DNA of 64,000 nt from positions 62,001 through 126,000 of the forward strand of contig JAHEWK010000033.1 in the NCBI GenBank assembly GCA_020740775.1, written 5' to 3'. Positions 56,855 to 64,000 of the stretch are shown here, piece after piece; the stretch's first letter is position 1, and each line of letters opens with the position of its first letter. A program made the position numbers and the translations under genes. Below the pieces are notes generated by a model. That model saw only the letters and a program-made list of their open reading frames with translations, ran no database searches and was not told where the DNA came from. The DNA comes from Ilyonectria destructans (lineage: Eukaryota; Ascomycota; Sordariomycetes; Hypocreales; Nectriaceae).

Positions 56855-58777
56855 ATGAGCGCCATCACGAGTTCCCAGACGACTGGCACTGTGTCCTCTG
56901 CTAGTGGATCGACCAACCCTACTGAAAATGCTGCAACCCCTCAGCCCGATCCTGCTTTTCTGATGCAATTGTTTGCTGCTCGGGCGAAGCGTGATCATGA
57001 AGCTATGATGTACTACGCTGCGGCATTGGCTGGTATCATGGGACTCTTCATAATCTCCCATTTTGTTCGGCTTCTGGTTCAGAGAACTCGGCTCCAATTG
57101 GGTCTGTTTGCCTTATCAGCACCATTCCTCAATGTCGCCAGGTAAGAATTCAGGTTCCTTTAAATGACAATTGACCAATAGAATCTAGGCTATTTAGGAG
57201 AACTCTGCTATCCAAGATGCGAGGGCTTCCTTCTGTGGGCCACGGAGTGCTTGCTACGGTATACTTGGCACTTAATATCGCATTCATCTTTGTCAATGTG
57301 GACAGCAGTATCCTTTCATTACATTACATCGTTGGCGCTCGAACCGGCTGGTACAAAACCCTCATTTATCATCACAAAGTGGCCCATCACTGACTCATAG
57401 TTAGGCTATCTATCGCAAATATCTGCTTTACGGTTTTCCTCGCTCTGAAGAACACACCTCTGGCCTACTTGACCGCCTGGTCGTATGACAGACTCAACTC
57501 GCTTCACCAGATCGCCGGGTGGACGACGCTGGCGCTCGTCGTCGTCCATGGCGCCACGTATTCGTCTTTTTTCCTTCAGCAGAACGATTTCGCTCGTTTG
57601 CGCGTCACTACAGATATCTACGGCATCACAGCAGGTTTCACAATGCTCAGTATTGCAGTGGTTACTGTTAGCCTTCGGCGTTGGTATTACGAGCTCTTCT
57701 ACCTCCTCCATATATTCTTCTTTGTCGTCTCTTTGGTATTCATAGGTCTCCATCACCCTACTGTCACGGAGAGGGTCGTGATTGCGGTGGGCGTGGCTGC
57801 TGGTATGTGGCTTCTTGATCGCCTTGTGCGTCTGATTCGTCTCTGTCTTTACAGCATCAACAACACTGCCGCTGTCTTCCCTCTACCAAACGGAGGGACC
57901 AGAGTGGTATTAAAGAAATCGATCGGCGCCAAGCCAGGAGAGCACAGCTTCCTCTGGATCCCAAAGATCCGGACTTTCGAGACACATCCTTTCACGATTA
58001 CTAGTGTAGCGCCCTTCGAATTCGTCGTTGCCTCTTACGATGGGTTTACTCGTGATTTGCACGAACATGCCGTGCAGAACCCTGGCGCTGTCTTAAGAGC
58101 ATCGGTAGAGGGACCGTATGGCAAAATACCAGACCCTGAACAATATGACAATGTTGTGTTGATCGCAGGTGGAAGTGGAGCTAGTTTCGCATTTGGCGTT
58201 GCTCAGAGGTTATTGGAGAGACCCGACACAGGTCTCAAAAGACATATTACCTTGATTTGGATAATGAAGAATTCAGGTAAGGCTTTAATTTCCCGTCTCA
58301 TGAGTCGATGGCAAGCTAACAGGTTCAGCTTACTTGGATTGGTTTTTAGTTCAATTGGGAGCCCTGCTTCGTGCAGCCGACTTCTCCGTCTCTCTCTACA
58401 TTACCAATCAATCTGGACTTGTCAACCCATCAAAAGATAACCAAATGGTGTCAACAAGCAGCGATATAATCGTTCCGCCCGGCTATGGTCCAGTGGTGGA
58501 AAAATCGCGAAGCGGCTCATTAAATTTGAACTCGAAGCCATTCGAAGAGCGTAGTGAGGGCGACGGCAACACTCAGGACTTTCCCATAACATACGGCCGT
58601 CCTGATATTCACGCCCTGATTGTCGATGCTGTTAACCGAACGCCTGCAAACCAAAGGATTCTCATCATGGGGTGCGGGCCAGACAAGCTTATGAAGAAAG
58701 TCAGAAACTCAACTACGTCGTGTATGCGCTTGAATGGACCATCTATCGGCCTTCACTGCGAACAGTTTGGATGGTGA
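56855..58777 (+). CDS. Ferric-chelate reductase / NOX-superfamily transmembrane oxidoreductase
   Basis: Exons 56855-57141, 57189-57350, 57405-58276, 58329-58777; introns 47, 54 and 52 bp; 589 aa. The first ATG is 56855 (an open GTG start lies upstream). Architecture: one N-terminal helix (YYAAALAGIMGLFIISHFV), a ferric-reductase membrane domain with heme-His segments HQIAGWTTLALVVVHGATY and LLHIFFFVVSLVFIGLHH, an FAD site THPFTITS, an NADPH-binding LIAGGSGASFAFGVAQ, and the C-terminal GCGPDKLMKKVRN...HCEQFGW typical of fungal FRE enzymes. It moves electrons from cytosolic NADPH through FAD and heme to extracellular metal (Fe3+/Cu2+). Could instead oxidise or reduce a cluster product; iron uptake is the default. 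The stop is 53 bp before the AT-rich block. Confidence 0.9.
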
Positions 58778-59044
58778 GCGAGGGTAGGGGGTTAGCCCAG
58801 GTTTTCTTATAACTTTTTTTCTTGTAAGTTGTCACGGCCTATGTCAAATTAGGCCCCGACTCTGTTATGTATGCTGACTACTTACCCACTTTTCCTACCT
58901 ATTATAAATAGATTATCTAGATTATTAGATAATCCAGATAATTCAGAATTATTAAGATTATATTGAATTGAGACTTTATATAGCGGTATAATATATATCT
59001 CTATACTATATGGAATTAACTAGAAGCTGCTTATTAAGCTAGTA

Positions 59045-59053
59045 GCAATAGAG
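59045..59053 (+). repeat. Target-site duplication, left
   Basis: GCAATAGAG, identical to the 9 bp at 60037-60045, immediately outside the terminal inverted repeat GGCGAACAG. Confidence 0.85.
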
Positions 59054-60036
59054 GGCGAACAGTACCGGCACGCCTAGGCGTACAATTACCAACCACGTGA
59101 CATTTGTACGCCTAGGCGTAGAATAAAGATTATTATATAAGCATTTAAATTTATAGAAGCTATAGCGCTTATAGGACCTAGAGTACCCTAAATTTATAGT
59201 GCTATAGTACCTATAGCACTCTAATTTTTCAGCAGCTATAGTTCCTGTAGTACCCTGAGCTTCTAGCAGCTATAGCGCCTGTAGCGCCCTAAGCTTCCAG
59301 CAGCTACAGCGCCTATAGCACCCTAAGCTTCCAGCAGCTATAGCGCCTATAGCACTCTAAGCTTCTAGCAGCTATAATACCTATAGTATCTTAAGCTTCT
59401 AGCAGCTATAGTATCTATAGTACTTTAAGCTTTTAGTAGCTATAATATTTATAATATTTGTTAATTTTTAATAGCTATAATAATAATAATTTTATTAATT
59501 TTTTAATAATAATATTAATTATATATTTTATAAAAATATTTTATTAATATTAATCTTAATACTCTTAAATTATTAATAAAATTTAATTAAAAAAGATTAA
59601 AAAAAGTATTATAATTATTATAATTATTAAAAATTTAAAATATTATAAATATTATAGCTATTAAAAACTTAAAAATCTTTATAAATATTATATCTACTAA
59701 AAGCTTAAAATACTATAGATATTATAGCTATTAAAAGCTTAAAGTACTATAGATACTATAGCTGCTAGAAGCTTAGAGCGCTATAGGCACTATAGCTGCT
59801 AGAAGCTTAGGGTGCTATAGGTGCTATAGCTACTGGAAGCTTAGGGCGCTATAGGCGCTGTAGCTGCTGGAAGCTTAGGGCACTATAGGTACTATAGCCG
59901 CTGGAAAATTAGAGTGCTATAGGTGCTATAGTACTGTAAATTTAAATGCTTATATAATAATCTTTATTGCACGCCTAGGCGTACAAATGTCACGTGGTTG
60001 GTAATTGTACGCCTAGGCGTGCCGGTACTGTTCGCC
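59054..60036. mobile_element. 983-bp foldback MITE with long TIRs (MULE-like)
   Basis: Both ends read GGCGAACAGTACCGGCACGC inward, and the terminal inverted repeats stay identical for about 66 bp, including a CACGTGAC and two copies per arm of the palindrome ACGCCTAGGCGT. Beyond that the arms remain related over most of their length, because each is an array of about 34-bp units of the type AGCTTCYAGCAGCTATAGCG followed by CCTATAGCACCCTA, in opposite orientation, meeting in an AT-rich centre near 59.5-59.6 kb. A 9-bp direct duplication flanks it. No coding capacity. Nine-bp duplications with long TIRs are typical of Mutator-like elements, so a non-autonomous MULE is the best guess. Confidence 0.85.
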
Positions 60037-60045
60037 GCAATAGAG
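60037..60045 (+). repeat. Target-site duplication, right
   Basis: GCAATAGAG directly after the terminal TTCGCC, matching 59045-59053. Confidence 0.85.
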
Positions 60046-60239
60046 GGTAACTTTTATCTTTAGTAGTAATATTTCTATTCTTTTAAAGTATAAAATAAAG
60101 TATCTATAACTCTTAATTAATATAGAAATAAGCTTCTTAATAGATATTATTTTAATTAATAACTTCTACTATTATAGAATAGTTAGATTTAACCTAAAAG
60201 TATAAAGTAAGTTTAGATATAGAGTATAAAATCTAGTAA

Positions 60240-60530
60240 AACAGAATATTATAGTAAGTAATATTTATTATTAAAATTACTATTCTAACTACTATTTCAA
60301 ATTCTATATTATATTCTTATATAAGTATAATAAGAGACTTAATCTATTATTTATAAATCTAATTACAGTTTTTTACCTCTTTTAAACCTTCTCTATAATA
60401 TCTATTTAGCTTTATAGCTGCTATTAAAGGCAACTAGGTTTCTTTAAATTCTTATATTAATTCTTTAGCTATAAGTTAATTAATACTATCTTATTTATAA
60501 GCTGTATAATTTAGGCTGTATAGTTATAAT
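60240..60530 (+). repeat. Second shared repeat family, copy A''
   Basis: Contains TAATAAGAGACTTAATCTAT and TCTAATTACAGTTTTTTACC, matching 35960-36230 with slightly higher GC, i.e. fewer mutations. Confidence 0.65.
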
Positions 60531-60829
60531 ATAATTTCTAGAGGAATTCCCTTTTTACTAGAGGGATTCTATCTATTTAGCAGTTCTTAAGAAGAATCTT
60601 AAGATAGAATAGCTTTTTAGTAATATAGTATTATAAAGTTAGATTTATACCAGCCAGCTTTTAGATAGTATAGCAGCTAAAGATTAGTAACTATATTAGA
60701 TATATATTATTAGGTCTATCAGTTTAAATTTATTTAATATTTTTCAGTTTAGATTTTTAAGCTGCAACTTATATATATAAGAATATAAAAATAGCTGGAA
60801 TATAAGAGGTAAGGCCTATAGAGCTTTTA

Positions 60830-61140
60830 TATCTATTATAATTTTACTTTTTTTAAGATCTAGCCTTTTTAGTAGATTTAGCTTTTTTAGTAGATCTGGC
60901 TTTTCTAAGATTTAGCTTTTTCAGTAGATCTAGCTTTTTTAAGATATAGCTATTCCTATAGCTTATTAAGGTATTAGAAAAGATAATTAGTTAGACTAGA
61001 AATTTTAATCTATTTAAGTAACTATTAACCTTTTAATAGACTGAATATATAGTCTATATTATTAATATTATTATTGGTATTTTCTTTTACTGTTAAGCTT
61101 TTAGTCCCCCCTCTGGGTATATATATACTAGAGCACTCTA
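60830..61140 (-). repeat. LTR-like repeat, inverted copy in block 2
   Basis: The minus strand reads CTAGTATATATATACCCAGA, GGGGGGACTAAAAGCTTAAC, then AGCTAGATCTACTGAAAAAGC repeats. Same family as 35445-35860 but less mutated; it shows a clear polypurine tract AGAGGGGGGA before the repeat start. Confidence 0.7.
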
Positions 61141-61637
61141 ACCTCTAAATACAGTATATATAAATACTGAAACTAATAGGAGTTTGGGGTTTTTTATCTG
61201 AAAGTTAGAGTATATTACTATAGCTAATATAAGGGTTTTCCTTATTAATATATATAGACCCCAAAAGGTAAGAGGGACTAAATTAACTAATAGAGATAGA
61301 ATTAAGTTAGATTAAAACCCCAGGCTTTATATATTTTAGAATGAACCTCTAGCCTAGTAAATACATACAGTTATAATACCTTAAGTTATAAGATTATTAA
61401 CCTTTCTAGTAGTATAGGTCGGGACTTATATTTTATATTCTGAGATATAAAAGTTAACTTACTCCCCTCTACTATCAGATTCTGTAAAGATACTTAGGGA
61501 ACCTAGGTCTAACCTACAGGCTAAGAACTGTATTGCGAAATGTTATTATCGTTGAAAAGATTACGAGGAGAGGCTAGGATTCTTACAATTTTGCGACACT
61601 GCTTATATTCTGGCTCTCAGTCCATTATAGACTGAGG

Positions 61638-62143
61638 TCACTTCCGTTCTTTACAGGTTCCCAGGAGGTTGTTAACTTGTTTCTGCAGGTTCTTGCTATG
61701 ATTCCGGAGCCTCTCGGTTGCTTCCTCCTGCTGTGCCTCGCCAAACTCAAACTGAGCCAGGTTTCTTTCCTCGACCTCCTTAATTCTTTTAATAGCTCCG
61801 AGCTGGCTTTTAACCACTGTCGTAAGGCCCGTGACACGCTCATGTAAAACTCAGATTCTTTTGCCATTGGCTTTCTCCAAATCAGACATTCGGACGATGC
61901 CATCCTTATGGCCCTTCGGTGGGGAGTCCTGATGCTGCTTTCCCTTCGAGGATTCTCCGGTCCTACGTTTAGTAGGCGTATTGTCAAAACTTCGGTATTG
62001 CTCAGTGTGACGCGGAGTACAACTGAACAAGAGCGTTAAACGTGTGGCGGTCAAGGTTCCCAACGCACTAACCTGTGACCTGATTGGTTTATGTTGGCAG
62101 TTGTGATGGGACGTAGCGAACTGAGCGTCGGGTTGCGTATCAT
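61638..62143 (-). pseudogene. Coiled-coil protein gene with in-frame TGA
   Basis: Exon 1 62143-62073 (ATG, MIRNPTLSSLRPITTA...), a GT-AG intron of 50 bp (62023-62072), exon 2 62022-61638. Exon 2 encodes a Lys/Ser-rich stretch (TPTKRRTGESSKGKQ), then after an in-frame TGA at 61851-61853 the same frame continues as a long charged coiled coil (VVKSQLGAIKRIKEVEERNL, AQQEEATERLRNHSKNLQKQ) to a stop at 61638. TGA from CGA is a C-to-T change, consistent with RIP leaking from the adjacent block. No family recognised; a retroelement gag-like or small nuclear protein origin is possible. About 147 aa if read through. Confidence 0.45.
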
Positions 62144-62274
62144 GTCTGATAATGTTAAGAAGTATTCTTAAGTAATCAAGTTAAATTAAAAGCTAGACAG
62201 CTATCTAGACATGGGGATGTTGGAATGAGTGGAGCTAGATATGAGAAGACCAGGGCCCTAGTAGCACACACACC

Positions 62275-62400
62275 CGGAGGGCGACAGAAGGTTAAAAGTA
62301 AAAGAAAAAGACCAATAATGAGATTAACATCGCAGACTAAATACCCAGTCCACATAAGTAATAGAGCCTTAAAAAAGGTTAAGGTTTCTGCCCCAACTTA
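62275..62400 (+). repeat. Lightly mutated copy of the LTR-like repeat
   Basis: GGAGGGCGACAGAAGG, then TTAAAAGTAAAAGAAAAAGA, CCAATAATGAGATTAACATCGC and GTAATAGAGCCTTAAAAAAGG align in order with the AT-only copies at 35475-35590 and 38780-38890. Most differences are C/G here versus T/A there, so this copy is close to the pre-RIP sequence. Confidence 0.6.
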
Positions 62401-62469
62401 GAAGAAGTATAATAGCACTATATATACATATATATGTGCATACACTCTCTAGCTTTACCTTTTTACCCC

Positions 62470-64000
62470 CTACCTTCCTTCAACATACACAAGCTCAATA
62501 TTACTCCTTGAACTTTGAGCGGTGTTTAGATACTCTCCAGAAGAAAAGAACTCATCAGCAGGCGAGGCCGAATTCTCCTTTTGTCCACGGCTACCTTGAT
62601 TTCCTCTCGTACCACTTGATGTTTTTATTCCGTTCAGTTCACTGGGAAGCCGGTGCGACCTATTCAAGGACGTTTGGAATACCATTGGGAAGAATTGACC
62701 AAGGAGCACACGGATTTGAGGGAAGCAAGTGCATATAACACTTGTATCGACTTCTATCACCGACCAGAGTGCCAGAGCAGTAGAATCATCTAAGTCGGTG
62801 GTTAGTAAACGAAACCTGTAGTTATGTATAACCCACATGTCATGTTGGTCGAGCTTGTAAATTCCTCGACTGTATGAAGTCGAATGATACTAATTATGGT
62901 GACACTTTAATCTTTGTTAGTATAGAAAGAGCAATGGTTGTGGTATTTCTGCCGGATGGGTACCAATAATGGGAAGTAAAGGTCCAAGACTTACAAAATA
63001 CCTATAGACAACATAAAAGAAACAAGAATCTTCTTAGGGAGCGGAATTAGGGTGCACCAGAGCTGTGTTATTGGCATGACCAATATGACGAAATCGGTAA
63101 CAATGGCTATGATGAAGATAGAGTAGGCAACAGCTCTTGTCGGAAGACATGTACCTGTGGTTTCACCTTTCCAAAGTTCCCAGAAGGTGCTGATAGGTGT
63201 GCACTGCAATATAAAAATAAGACTGGCGATAATCCCCCACAAAATGGTAGCCCCGATGGTGGTAAGAACCACCCGGCGAAAGGTTTTGTCGGGGAAGATG
63301 CGCAAGAAGGTCAATAACAAGGATACCTTTAGGGTCGTCATGGCGAAGATATATATAGGCTCTGCTATCCAGATCAACTATATTTAAAGAGGTTAATCAA
63401 GTGGGTGCGGAATTTGAGAGGCAGAGGTGACACACTCGATAAGTCCGGGTGATGTCGTCCACTGGCACGGCCCAGATATCTCGACCGCCTGTCGTGGAAA
63501 CTGAAATGATACCCCGTTAGTGACTCTTGTTGCCGGCATGGGGTGGCTCAACGCGCGGTGCGACCATACTTTTGAGGCCCAAGGCTGTAGTGACAGCGGC
63601 TAAAAGCTGGAACCATGTCAACTTAAAGGACAAGGAAGTTGGTTACTTGGTACTGCTCACAAACCCAAGAACAATCGTGGCGTCGTCCCACCATAGCGTC
63701 CCTGGTTGAAGGTGGCGGGCTACCATACGCAGTATCAGCGACAAGCCAGCCAGCGTGACAAAGACGGCCATTGTGGCGACCAGCGGGGCCCTGTTGTCCC
63801 GAGGCGAAACCTGACATAGATTATTGACGAGCCTTTGTGTGGCTTGAGACTATTAGCACACCCGTCCGACCTCGGTAAGACATAGACATGTCGCGACTCA
63901 CCTAACGTTTGCTGGACGGTGCAGTGCTGGGCAATCCCCGATGAAGGCCATGCCAACAGCACCTCGTCGGCACAGAGGCATGATGCATTCCGGGAATCGC
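62470..64000 (-). CDS. CFEM-domain rhodopsin-like membrane receptor (Pth11-type), 5' end outside window
   Basis: Exons (minus) >64000-63902, 63842-63661, 63606-63570, 63500-63436, 63377-62995, 62904-62837, 62789-62470; six introns of 47-90 bp, every junction keeping frame. The first visible exon is the end of a CFEM domain (NASCLCADEVLLAWPSSGIA then QHCTVQQTL). After ATQRLVNNLCQVSPRDNR come the fungal rhodopsin-domain helices: VATMAVFVTLAGLSLILRMV, WWDDATIVLGF, LLAAVTTALGL, STTGGRDIWAVPVDDITRTY, IWIAEPIYIFAMTTLKVSLL, FLRIFP, then YDSTALALWSVIEVDTSVIC and a polar cytosolic tail. Such proteins are plasma-membrane receptors linked to surface sensing and pathogenicity in plant-associated fungi; the ligand is unknown. 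The start codon lies beyond 64000. Confidence 0.85.

Larger units (their letters stand above)
58830..61500. mobile_element. RIP-degraded retrotransposon block (AT isochore 2)
   Basis: AT-rich from about 58.8 to 61.5 kb. The left edge begins TGTCACGGCCTATGTC (58830), which resembles the 5' end of a fungal gypsy LTR. Inside are copies of both repeat families of block 1 (60240-60530 direct, 60830-61140 inverted), less mutated than in block 1. Split by the GC-richer-ended foldback element at 59054-60036. No intact coding sequence. Confidence 0.75.

Noticed and set aside
59200..59900. Regularly spaced 34-bp repeats suggesting a CRISPR-like array
   Set aside because: Units are imperfect, contiguous without unique spacers, and form the arms of a transposon foldback in a eukaryotic genome.

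Overview
The window looks like a scaffold piece from a filamentous ascomycete (Pezizomycotina). Genes are split by short introns (47-187 bp, almost all GT-AG). Families are typically fungal: Zn2Cys6 factors, a LaeA-like methyltransferase, a CFEM/rhodopsin-domain receptor, a pectin lyase with a fungal CBM1 tail, and a type III polyketide synthase. Two blocks are extremely AT-rich and TpA-rich, as expected of repeat-induced point mutation (RIP) acting on retrotransposons. The species cannot be named from sequence alone.

Layout. 1-34.5 kb is an accessory-type region of mixed genes: a protein-kinase-like protein, a broken O-methyltransferase, a GNAT acetyltransferase, a Zn2Cys6 factor, an acyl-CoA-synthetase-like enzyme, an SDR, a frameshifted alpha/beta hydrolase, an F-box protein, a large Ser/Thr-rich surface protein sharing its N-terminal module with killer-toxin-like (subgroup C) chitinases and divergently paired with a second secreted or membrane protein, an unusual all-helical protein, and a CBM1 pectin lyase. 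34.5-41 kb is a RIP-degraded block containing a recognisable Ty3/gypsy chromovirus relic; its left edge cuts an SDR gene. 41-58.8 kb is a GC-normal island holding a candidate type III polyketide cluster: LaeA-like methyltransferase, plant-type O-methyltransferase and type III PKS (divergent, sharing one 0.9-kb promoter region), flavin monooxygenase, a damaged sugar-transporter-type MFS gene, a Zn2Cys6 stub and a ferric-reductase-type oxidoreductase. 58.8-61.5 kb is a second RIP block with the same repeat families, into which a 983-bp foldback element with long terminal inverted repeats and a 9-bp target duplication has inserted. 61.6-64 kb holds a broken coiled-coil gene and the 3' part of a CFEM-domain seven-helix receptor that runs off the right edge.

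How the genes may work together (inference). The PKS would make a short or alkyl pyrone or resorcylic scaffold, the O-methyltransferase would methylate it and the FMO oxidise it. The LaeA-like protein could be regulatory or a tailoring methyltransferase. The island is flanked by heterochromatin-prone AT blocks, a common setting for silent or conditionally expressed secondary metabolism. Several genes carry single disabling lesions (in-frame stops, a frameshift), which points to a decaying subtelomere-like or accessory region, or to assembly errors that need re-sequencing. Exon-intron structures were deduced by hand from splice signals and frame continuity.
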